NCBI GenBank assembly: GCA_035527515.1
Contig: DATLAJ010000141.1
Span: 1 to 41,121 of the forward strand
Direction of reading: 5' to 3'
Length of the DNA: 41,121 nt
From: a bacterium
GTDB lineage: Bacteria > B130-G9
Part shown: positions 14,531 through 22,589 of the stretch, piece after piece
How the letters are laid out: the number at the start of each line of letters is the position of its first letter
How positions within the stretch are numbered: position 1 is the stretch's first letter
The notes under the pieces: model-generated
Told to the model about the DNA's origin: nothing
Database searches by the model: none
Seen by the model: only the letters and a program-made list of their open reading frames with translations
Program-made: the position numbers and the translations under genes

Positions 14531-16663
14531 TTGAAGGTTACGGTTTCGTGGCTCCGGGAGTTTGTGGATTTTGCTCTTGGTGTGGAGGAGCTCTCTAGGG
14601 GGCTGACCTTTCTCGGTCAAGAGGTTGAGAGCGTGCATTCTGAGCGGGAGTCGGCGGAGGCTGCGTCGCTCGTCAAGCTCTCTTGTGATGAGGGGTTCGA
14701 GCTAGATGATACGGTTCTGGACCTCGAGATCACGCCGAACCGTCCGGACTGCCTCAGCGTGCTCGGGATAGCACGAGAGGTCTCGCTTTTGGTTGACAAG
14801 CCGCTTCGGGTCAGGAAAGTCAAACTGTCCGAGGCCGGTCGCGCTGTGGAGGATGCAGCGATTCTGGAGGTTCGCGAGGCTGAGGCCTGTCCTCGGTATA
14901 TAGGCCGTGTGATAACCGGTGTTACAGTCGGGGAGTCGCCAGTTTGGCTGAGGCGGAGGCTCTTAGCGGTAGGGCTACGTCCGATCAACGCAGTTGTTGA
15001 TCTCTCCAACTACATCATGCTGGAGACGGGGCAACCGACACACTGTTTTGACCTGGGCAAGCTCGCTGACAAGGCCGTGGTGGTTCGATTTGCGGGGAAA
15101 GGCGAGCGCATTGTAACTCTGGATGATGAGGAGCGCGAGCTTTATCCTGACGTGCTAGTAATCGCCGATTCAAAAAGGCCGGTGGCGATCGCGGGTGTGA
15201 TGGGCGGGCTTGACACCGCCATAAGCGATTCTACCACGAGCGTCTTTCTGGAGTGCGCCCACTTCGACCCGCCTTTGATAAGGAGAACCTCGAGGCGGCT
15301 CGGGCTCTCAACAGAATCTTCCTACCGTTTTGAGCGTGGGGCGGATATCTGTGCGCTTGAGAAGGTCAGTCGGTTGGCGGCGTCACAGATTGCGAAGCTG
15401 TGCGGTGGGAGCGTTTTGGCAGGGTCGATTGAGTCGTATCCGGTGCCTTATCGGCCGAGGTGTGTGACTTTTCGGCCGGAGCGGGTTAATCGTGTTCTTG
15501 GGACGAAGATCGAGCCGCATGCGATGGAGAAGATACTTCTTGCGCTCGGATTTGGCATTGGCAAGGATGCTGACGTCGAGCAATCAGACCAGATCTGGGT
15601 TGAGCCACCTTCCTTCCGTCCGGATGTTAGCCGGGAGGAGGACCTGGTTGAGGAGATCGCAAGGGCCTACGGATACGACCGGATACCGGCAGAGCTCCCG
15701 AAGGCGAGGCTGTTCACTGGGCGGCTGAATCCCGATGTCCAGCTGATGAGGCAGGTCAAGCATTCGCTGAAGAGCTTGGGCCTGTGTGAGGTCTGGACAT
15801 TGAGCCTCATGGGGGAGGGTCTCCTGGACCGATGCCGCATTGCCCAAGATGATCCCTTAAGAGCCGGGGTGCGGTTGATGAACCCGCTTAGCGGTGATCA
15901 GGACATGCTAAGGACATTCATGCTGCCGGGCGTCTTGAACTGCGCCTCGCACAATGCGAGGCATAAGGAGCTTGACCACTGGCTTTTTGGGCTTGGGAAT
16001 GTATTCATTGATCGAGGCGAGGTGACTCCTGATGAGCAGATGCATGTGTGCATAGTTGGCTGCGGCGACCCCCTGCCGTTCAACTGGGCCCGGAGTGAAG
16101 GTGATGGGAGCTTTTATCACCTTAAGGGGATTGTAGAGAGGATGCTCGAGGACCTTCATCTGCCGTCGGCTAAGATCGAGCCGCACGAACTTCCGTTTGC
16201 CGAGCGGGGCGGGAGCTTTTCCGTGAGCCTTGGGTCGGAGCCAGTCGGTTTCTTGGGCAAGCTGGGGCCGGATGTTGCCGAATCGTTTGATCTTTCGCCT
16301 GAATGTTACTTTGCCGAGATCGATCTTCACATTGCGAAGGACATGACCTTGCCGTCTAGAGAATACAAGCGTTATGCGGCATTCCCTGCGGTGGTTTTGG
16401 ACCTTGCAGTTACGCTGCCAAGGGGGACACAGGATGCCGAGGCGGAGGCCATAATTCGAGAGGTCGGTGGCGAGTTGCTGGAGAATGTAACGCTGTTCGA
16501 TCGGTATCAGGGGGAACAGATTCCGTCTGATCGTATCGGCCTTGCCTATTCGATCAAATACCGATCGAGGGACAGGACGCTTACGGTGGGAGAGGCGTTC
16601 GAGCAGCACCAGAAGATAATTGACGAGCTGTCGAGGCGCCTCGGCGGCAAGCTGCGTGAGTGA
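14531..16663 (+). CDS. pheT: Phenylalanyl-tRNA synthetase beta subunit lacking the EMAP-II-like tRNA-binding domain
   Basis: 710 residues from a TTG at 14531; the encoded KVTVSWLREFV is the usual PheT N-terminus. With PheS it forms the (alpha-beta)2 enzyme that charges tRNA-Phe; the beta chain edits Tyr-tRNA-Phe and binds tRNA. Seen in order: a B1 start (1-32, ending 'FLGQEVES'), a linker of only about 25 residues, B1 resumed at 'LDLEITPNRPDCLSVLGIARE' (63-83), B3/B4 editing domain (about 118-290, 'CPRYIGRVITGV', 'VVDLSNYIMLETGQPTHCFD'), B5 (about 307-385), the catalytic-like core, and an FDX-ACB domain (about 612-710, 'FPAVVLDLAVTL'). The usual B2 OB-fold (about 110 residues) is absent, which explains the short length against roughly 795 residues in E. 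coli. pheS is not adjacent. Confidence 0.96.
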   Translation: MKVTVSWLREFVDFALGVEELSRGLTFLGQEVESVHSERESAEAASLVKLSCDEGFELDDTVLDLEITPNRPDCLSVLGIAREVSLLVDKPLRVRKVKLSEAGRAVEDAAILEVREAEACPRYIGRVITGVTVGESPVWLRRRLLAVGLRPINAVVDLSNYIMLETGQPTHCFDLGKLADKAVVVRFAGKGERIVTLDDEERELYPDVLVIADSKRPVAIAGVMGGLDTAISDSTTSVFLECAHFDPPLIRRTSRRLGLSTESSYRFERGADICALEKVSRLAASQIAKLCGGSVLAGSIESYPVPYRPRCVTFRPERVNRVLGTKIEPHAMEKILLALGFGIGKDADVEQSDQIWVEPPSFRPDVSREEDLVEEIARAYGYDRIPAELPKARLFTGRLNPDVQLMRQVKHSLKSLGLCEVWTLSLMGEGLLDRCRIAQDDPLRAGVRLMNPLSGDQDMLRTFMLPGVLNCASHNARHKELDHWLFGLGNVFIDRGEVTPDEQMHVCIVGCGDPLPFNWARSEGDGSFYHLKGIVERMLEDLHLPSAKIEPHELPFAERGGSFSVSLGSEPVGFLGKLGPDVAESFDLSPECYFAEIDLHIAKDMTLPSREYKRYAAFPAVVLDLAVTLPRGTQDAEAEAIIREVGGELLENVTLFDRYQGEQIPSDRIGLAYSIKYRSRDRTLTVGEAFEQHQKIIDELSRRLGGKLRE

Positions 16664-16732
16664 TGTTGGTTGTGTGAGTTGAGGACTTTTACAATAGCGT
16701 TCAAGTGCGGTTGGTGCTCAAGGTGAAAACCC

Positions 16733-16761
16733 TTGACAGGCCATTCTTGAGTCCGTAGTAT
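16733..16761 (+). promoter_or_regulatory. Predicted sigma70-type promoter of the giant-protein gene cluster
   Basis: TTGACA (16733-16738, consensus -35), a 17-bp spacer, TAGTAT (16756-16761). It lies between pheT and the first giant gene. A start near 16768 gives a leader of about 208 nt. Confidence 0.65.
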
Positions 16762-16779
16762 TCTGGCTGGTAGAGATAG

Positions 16780-16816
16780 ATTGGGCAATCTGTGTGTTTG
16801 GCGGGTTTAGCCCAAT
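16780..16816 (+). promoter_or_regulatory. Stem in the long leader of the giant-protein cluster
   Basis: Arms attgggc / gcccaat (7 bp) enclose a 23-nt loop near the 5' end of the predicted leader; a smaller alternative stem agattg/caatct overlaps the left arm. No known riboswitch consensus (including cyclic-di-GMP GEMM) was recognised. Confidence 0.3.
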
Positions 16817-16975
16817 AGAAGGCACTTGATAGGGGCTTGTTGCATGTGTTGAAGTTTTTTTGCTTATGTAGGGTAACTGGGGACGTTTTAAATCGAGATC
16901 AAGTATCTGACTTCCTGTTTGGCTATGACAAAGGTTTTCGCTTCGCCTAAGAGGCCCAATATAGGAGAATATGGG

Positions 16976-19900
16976 ATGCGGGGACGAGTTTGTTTTCTTG
17001 TGGCTCTGATTTTCACATTGAGCGTTGCGGCTGCGGGGTTCGCAGAGTGGATAAACTACTCTCAAACTTGTGATGTTCGCCATATAGCTGTTCAAGGCAG
17101 CAAAGTGTGGTGTGGGACAACTAATGGCAACGGGGCCGCCCGGATTGATTCGGCCGGCAACGTGGCATTCTATACTCAGGCCGATGGGCTACCTTCCGGA
17201 GACATTACTGCTCTGGCGTGCGATAGCCTCACGGTTTGGTTTGGGACGGATGTTGGCCTCTGCATGTTCAACGGCGAGCAGTTTGAGACGTTCACCCGCG
17301 ATGACAGCGGCCTTTTGACCAACAGCATTAGCGCGATCGCGATCGATCCGCGAACGCTGGACAAATATATTGGCACCGAGATCGGGGTGTCGGTTTACGA
17401 TGGTGTCAACTGGAAATCCTACACACCCTACAACAGCGACTTAGCTTCGCCTCACGTCTTGTCGCTTTTCGTTGATCCGGATACGGACGAGCTGTTCGTC
17501 GGCACTGACTTCGGCGTGAGCGTCATGAACATCAGCGACGAGAGCTGGCACCAATACAAGGTCCAGCACGGACTTGTCGCTAACAGGGTTTCCAGCATTG
17601 CCAAGGACGTCGATGGCAATTACTGGTTTGGGACCTATCAGGGCGCAAGCCGCTTCGACGGGAGCAGCTGGTATTCTTACACGGGCACCAATGGTCGCCT
17701 GAGCTCTGACTACGTAACGGACATCGTTGTCTCTTCTGATGGCTATGTCTGGATATCGACTGATAAGGGTCTTAACAGGATTCATGGCTCGGAGACTCTA
17801 GTATTCAATGTCGCCTCTTCCGGGGCAGTTGGCCTGACGACCGATATGGGCTACGCACTTGGCTGCGCCGCGTCCGGTAACGTTTGGATCGGCACTTCCG
17901 GGGGCGTCTTGGCCTTTGATGGTGATGAGTTTGAGTTGCACTTGGGCGACGGACTTGGGAGCAACTACATAACGAGCATTGAGACGCAGGGGAGAGCAGC
18001 GTACTGGTTTGGGACCCGGGATTCCGGCGTCAACAGGCTCGATTCGAGCGGAATGGTCGGCTACAGCGGCCTCGTCTCCGATGCCATCTCCGACATCACC
18101 TCACACTTCGAGGCAGGCAGATGGTATGAGTGGTTTGGCGGCGCCAATGGCATGACCATCTTTGATGGAACGAACTGGTGGAACCCGGGCCTGGTGATGG
18201 CGCCGTTCAGAATGGCGGTTGAGTTCGTTGATCCTGATCCGGAGATTGCGGGCGATGAATACTGGAACAAGTGGGTATGCACTCAGGATAACGGGGTCTT
18301 CGTAATCGTGGGCGCGCTGCCCTCGACTGTTACTAACTACACGGTGGCCAACAGCGGGCTGGTATCGGACACAGTGAACTCAGTCTCGGTTGACGAGGGC
18401 CATGTCAAGTGGTTTGGGACTGATCAGGGTGTCAGCATACTTGGTCCGGGCGGTTCTTGGTCAGCAATATCTGTGCTTGACGGCTTGCCAAGCAACAACG
18501 TCTCCGCTATTGATTTCGCTTCAGATGGCGTGTGGTTTGGAACTGATCAGGGAGTCGCTGTTAGAAAGAGCGACCTATGGACGACCTATCAACACATCGC
18601 TGCCGACGAACCAATGATTGAGGACGCCTTCGCCGCGATGGTTGTCGAGAACGTTGGTGGGAAATGTATTCACTGGTTCGGCGGACAAGGCGGCCTTCTG
18701 GCGTTCGACGGCGATGATTGGACGATTTACAAGGAGGTCAATTCTGCACTTCTTTCGAGCGACGTTCGGGACATAGCGATCGGTTCTGCGGGAACTAAGT
18801 GGGTCTGCACAGCTGGCGGGATTGCGAGCATTGATTCTGGCGGGAGTTTCTGGGTGACGGAGTCAACGATTGTCGGTCTTCTGTCAAATGACGTTCGCGC
18901 GGTCCTGATCGACCCTGACGACAACAAATGGTTCGCAACGGGCGGCGGCGTTTCCAAGTTCGACGGCGCCGGCTGGACCAACTTCGATGTTGCCGGCGGT
19001 CTTTGCTCGAACGACGTGCGCGACGCTGCAATCGACAGGGTTGGCCGCGTCTGGGTTGGCACGGGGAACGGCGTATGTGTGATTGACGGTGGTGCAGTTA
19101 CGCTCAGCTATAACACCGGCAATTCGGGGATAGCCAGTAACGATGTTAGAGCTATCGTTATCGACCGGAACGGTATCAAGTGGCTCGCGACCGACGCGGG
19201 CGTCTGCAAGTTCGATGGGAGCTCGTGGCGGACTTATGACTCCTCAACGTCAGTGTCTGGCCTGCCGTCGGACGACGTTCTGAACCTCTACATTGATAGC
19301 GATTTCAATCTCTGGGCTGCCACTGCGCTCGGGACTGCCAAGTATGACTACGCCGAATGGGACGTGTTTGGGGCAGAGTTCGGGCCGCTTGGTCATAAGG
19401 TCAGTTTCGTTGGCGAAGACTGCCTGGCGAGTGCCTTCTGGTTCGGCACGGAATACGGGCTGGTCGAATATAAACTAGGCAACTGGCATCTTTATTCAGG
19501 AGTTGGGATCGGCTCCAACGCCGTCAATGATTTGAAGGTTGACGGGACAGGCAAGGTCTGGGCTGCGACCGATGGCGGTGTGTCGGTGTTCAGCGATGGC
19601 CTCTGGGCGACGCTCAATCGCGCCACTGGTGGTCCCTCGCATGACGTTGTCAACCGCGTAATGGTTGATTCGGACGACAACAAATGGTTTGCCACGGAGG
19701 GTGGCGGCGCGAGCCTCTACCTTGAGAACCATGATTCTGGCCTGTCAGAGCCTGAGCTTGCGCCGCATTCCGGGCTTCCGGCGACCCCGAAGTTCGAGGG
19801 CACAGGCACGGAGTTTGAGTACTCTGTCTATTATTTTGATCCCGATGTCGAGTTCTCGCCGCTAGGCTATTCGGTGGACGCATATATATATATTGATGGC

Positions 19901-22534
19901 GTTCCATACGATATGTCTCTGGCGTCGGGCGCGGGCTATAACGGGAGGTATTCGTTCTCGGTCGTTGATCTTGCTGAGGGCTCGCACACATACTACTTCT
20001 ACTTCGTGAAGGCGTCCGGCAACATCGTGAAGCTCCCTGCATCTGGCGTGTTTTCGGGCCCAGTCGTTGACGGCTCGCCCCCGACGTCGGCCGTGTATGC
20101 TGACGAATCCCTTCTTCCGTACACGAGGTACAGCCCGTTTCCGCTGCATTTCTCGGCCGAGGATTTACAGAGCGGCATTGCGTCGGTTGCACTCTACGTG
20201 AGACAGCCGGGGGACGATTGGGAGAACACGGGTCTGTCGTCAACGAAGCGCTACGGCGTCTTTGAATACCCTACCTATGTCTCTGGAACGTTCGAGTTCT
20301 GCACTATCGCGGCGAATCATGCTGGCCTTGTCGAAGCGCTTCCGGACGAGGCAGAGTGCACGGTGGTCTATGATCGCCGGGCGCCAAGCTCCTATATAAC
20401 GGCTCAGTCCTACAGGGCGCACGACACGCCGGTTATGAGAATTCCCTATGGGGCGAGCGACGGCGAGAGCGGGATCGACTATGTTGAGCTGTGGCACCGA
20501 CATGAGGACGACCCAGATTTCGGGCGATTCCCGGTAGCGACGCTAGAGCAGGCCAGTGGGCTGTTCATCTACACGGCCGAGAAGGAGGGCTGGCATTACT
20601 TCTACACCATAGCGGTTGACAAGGCCGGAAACCGGCAGTCTGTTCCTCCCACATATTACCACTTCTCCGTTTCTTATGACGGCACGCCGCCTGTCTCGAG
20701 CTGCTCAACAGTCGAGTTTACAGGCACGAACTTCGACGTAAACTTCACTGCGGATGATGCACAGAGTCGGGTCAGAAGTGTTGACCTCTATTATAGGCTG
20801 AACGGCGGGCCAATGTTCCATTACGATGTAATACGCTATAGTGCTGAGGGCGCCTTTCGTTTCGTTGCCCCTCAGGATGGCACCTATGAGTTCTACACTC
20901 AAGCAACAGACTGGGCTGGTAACCAAGAAGAGCTGCCAGCGGCGCCGGACGCAAGCTGTAAATCCGATATTACCCCTCCAACGGCGACAACAAGCTGTCC
21001 AGAGGCAACTCACAATCGCTCTGTTAAAGTGACCTACAGTGTTTTTGACGAGACCTCTGGCGTCAAGGAGGTCACGCTTTGGATTAAGTTCAAAACGGGC
21101 GAGTGGCTTAAGACGGCCTACTTCTCCGAGTATCGGGAGGGAGAGTTCACATTCGACTTCCTCCAAGGAGAGGGATCCTATCAGGTCGCGGCTCTCGGCC
21201 AGGACAATTCCGGCAACCTTACGCCGCTTACCGGTGATTCGGGAGTTTCAGTCTATTACGAGACAGTGCCGCCTCAATCGATTTCTTGGTGCGAGTCGGC
21301 TGGGGAGCTTTCGCCATTCAGGGTTGAGTTCTCATCGAGTGATGAGGGAAGCGGGCTTAAGACCATATTTCTCTATTATCGCTACAACCAGGGCGATTGG
21401 ACCGAGTCGGAAGACCAATACCTTGGGACCCCCGCGGGCGGCTCGTTCTTCTTCTTCCCGATCGAGGGCGGCGGATACTACGAGTTCTACACGCTTGCAG
21501 TTGACAGGGCTGGCAATATGGAGCTTCCGCCTCAGTATGCGGACTGCTCGGCGGTGCTCGACCTCGCTCCGCCGGAATCATCGGCCAGCGCTCCAGGGAC
21601 GGTGATGTTGCAGCCGATTCTGGTTGATTTCGAGGCGAGTGACGACGCCTCTGGCGTGATGTCCGTTGGGCTTTGGTATTCGTTCGAGGACGGTGAGTAT
21701 TCTCGCTTTGACACTATTTGGGGCAACGAGACGGGCACTTTTGAGTTCACGCCAGACGAGGGAGTGGGCGTATACTCGTTCTATACTGTTGCGACTGACA
21801 GAGTAAGCAGGAAAGAGGCAGTCCCGTCGCAGGCAGACGCTATCGTCCTGTACAATCCTGCTGGGCCGGCTCTTGCGCTCCTTGAGGATGATCACGACTT
21901 CGGAACTGTGCTGATCGACAAGACAAAGGCCTGGAATATGCGGCTGGTCAACACCGGCAATTCGCCGGTGAGCGTTGAGAGCGTCGCGACAACAACGCAG
22001 TGCTTCGAGGCAGATTTCAGAGCGCCGGTTGTGATCGGTGCAGGCGAACATCTGGATGTCCCGATCACTTTTGCGCCGGACGAGAGCGGCGCCTTCCAGG
22101 ATACCGTTACGGTCCAAAGCGACGATCCGGACGCCGCGAGCCTCGTTGCTACTGTCAGTGGCGAGGGGGCAAGCGAGACACCGCCCACGATTAGGCTGGC
22201 GAGCACTGGCTCAAAGGTCAGCACCGACGACCGTCTGATTGTCTCCGGCTGGCTAGATAACCCCGGCGATGCCAAGACGGCTGACGTCTATGTGGCTGTT
22301 CGGCTGCCCGGTTCGGACACGCTCTACTTTTACTCCAACTGGGGGTCGTCTCCACAGGCCATCACGGTCAACTTAGGCGAGGCTTCTCAGCTTGGTCCGG
22401 TTGCGCTTCTGGACTTTTGTGTTGGTGATGGCGTTGAGCGTGGCGAGTATGTAGTTTTTGGGGCAGTCGTGGCCCCTGAGACTCGATACGAGTTTCTTTC
22501 TGATATTGCCATATTGAGCATAGTTGTAGAATAA
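16976..22534 (+). CDS. Giant secreted Reg_prop beta-propeller / Ig-module protein, paralogue A
   Basis: 1852 residues from the ATG at 16976, chosen because AGGAG lies 8 nt upstream and a signal peptide follows at once (MRGRVCFLVALIFTLSVAAAGFAEW); a longer TTG frame from 16919 lacks both merits. Residues about 25-919 hold about 21 Reg_prop blades with a recurring 'GLxSNxVxxI...WFGTxxGvxxFDG' pattern, consistent with three seven-bladed propellers. Then come a Y_Y_Y-like beta domain (about 922-1030, 'SHTYYFYFV'), six Ig-like modules of about 95-100 residues (1031-1627, each with 'SGV..V.LYYR' and 'YxFYTxAxDxAGN'), an ASH/HYDIN-type domain (1628-1732, 'DFGTVLIDKT'), and a C-terminal domain (1733-1852) shared with paralogues B and C. 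No membrane helix, kinase or sortase motif follows. It is exported, and its role is unknown. Reg_prop propellers in hybrid sensors bind glycans, which makes ligand binding plausible. Confidence 0.9.
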   Translation: MRGRVCFLVALIFTLSVAAAGFAEWINYSQTCDVRHIAVQGSKVWCGTTNGNGAARIDSAGNVAFYTQADGLPSGDITALACDSLTVWFGTDVGLCMFNGEQFETFTRDDSGLLTNSISAIAIDPRTLDKYIGTEIGVSVYDGVNWKSYTPYNSDLASPHVLSLFVDPDTDELFVGTDFGVSVMNISDESWHQYKVQHGLVANRVSSIAKDVDGNYWFGTYQGASRFDGSSWYSYTGTNGRLSSDYVTDIVVSSDGYVWISTDKGLNRIHGSETLVFNVASSGAVGLTTDMGYALGCAASGNVWIGTSGGVLAFDGDEFELHLGDGLGSNYITSIETQGRAAYWFGTRDSGVNRLDSSGMVGYSGLVSDAISDITSHFEAGRWYEWFGGANGMTIFDGTNWWNPGLVMAPFRMAVEFVDPDPEIAGDEYWNKWVCTQDNGVFVIVGALPSTVTNYTVANSGLVSDTVNSVSVDEGHVKWFGTDQGVSILGPGGSWSAISVLDGLPSNNVSAIDFASDGVWFGTDQGVAVRKSDLWTTYQHIAADEPMIEDAFAAMVVENVGGKCIHWFGGQGGLLAFDGDDWTIYKEVNSALLSSDVRDIAIGSAGTKWVCTAGGIASIDSGGSFWVTESTIVGLLSNDVRAVLIDPDDNKWFATGGGVSKFDGAGWTNFDVAGGLCSNDVRDAAIDRVGRVWVGTGNGVCVIDGGAVTLSYNTGNSGIASNDVRAIVIDRNGIKWLATDAGVCKFDGSSWRTYDSSTSVSGLPSDDVLNLYIDSDFNLWAATALGTAKYDYAEWDVFGAEFGPLGHKVSFVGEDCLASAFWFGTEYGLVEYKLGNWHLYSGVGIGSNAVNDLKVDGTGKVWAATDGGVSVFSDGLWATLNRATGGPSHDVVNRVMVDSDDNKWFATEGGGASLYLENHDSGLSEPELAPHSGLPATPKFEGTGTEFEYSVYYFDPDVEFSPLGYSVDAYIYIDGVPYDMSLASGAGYNGRYSFSVVDLAEGSHTYYFYFVKASGNIVKLPASGVFSGPVVDGSPPTSAVYADESLLPYTRYSPFPLHFSAEDLQSGIASVALYVRQPGDDWENTGLSSTKRYGVFEYPTYVSGTFEFCTIAANHAGLVEALPDEAECTVVYDRRAPSSYITAQSYRAHDTPVMRIPYGASDGESGIDYVELWHRHEDDPDFGRFPVATLEQASGLFIYTAEKEGWHYFYTIAVDKAGNRQSVPPTYYHFSVSYDGTPPVSSCSTVEFTGTNFDVNFTADDAQSRVRSVDLYYRLNGGPMFHYDVIRYSAEGAFRFVAPQDGTYEFYTQATDWAGNQEELPAAPDASCKSDITPPTATTSCPEATHNRSVKVTYSVFDETSGVKEVTLWIKFKTGEWLKTAYFSEYREGEFTFDFLQGEGSYQVAALGQDNSGNLTPLTGDSGVSVYYETVPPQSISWCESAGELSPFRVEFSSSDEGSGLKTIFLYYRYNQGDWTESEDQYLGTPAGGSFFFFPIEGGGYYEFYTLAVDRAGNMELPPQYADCSAVLDLAPPESSASAPGTVMLQPILVDFEASDDASGVMSVGLWYSFEDGEYSRFDTIWGNETGTFEFTPDEGVGVYSFYTVATDRVSRKEAVPSQADAIVLYNPAGPALALLEDDHDFGTVLIDKTKAWNMRLVNTGNSPVSVESVATTTQCFEADFRAPVVIGAGEHLDVPITFAPDESGAFQDTVTVQSDDPDAASLVATVSGEGASETPPTIRLASTGSKVSTDDRLIVSGWLDNPGDAKTADVYVAVRLPGSDTLYFYSNWGSSPQAITVNLGEASQLGPVALLDFCVGDGVERGEYVVFGAVVAPETRYEFLSDIAILSIVVE

Positions 22535-22589
22535 GGACATAATTCGATAACAACCGCGTTCTAACCAAATCTGCGTTGGAGGATTTGTA

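Noticed and set aside
16768-16975. Considered a cyclic-di-GMP (GEMM) or other known riboswitch
   Set aside because: The conserved GEMM core sequences could not be found; only generic stems are visible.
16919-16975. TTG at 16919 as the start of paralogue A
   Set aside because: It would place 19 polar residues before the signal peptide and has no good RBS, whereas the ATG at 16976 has AGGAG 8 nt upstream.
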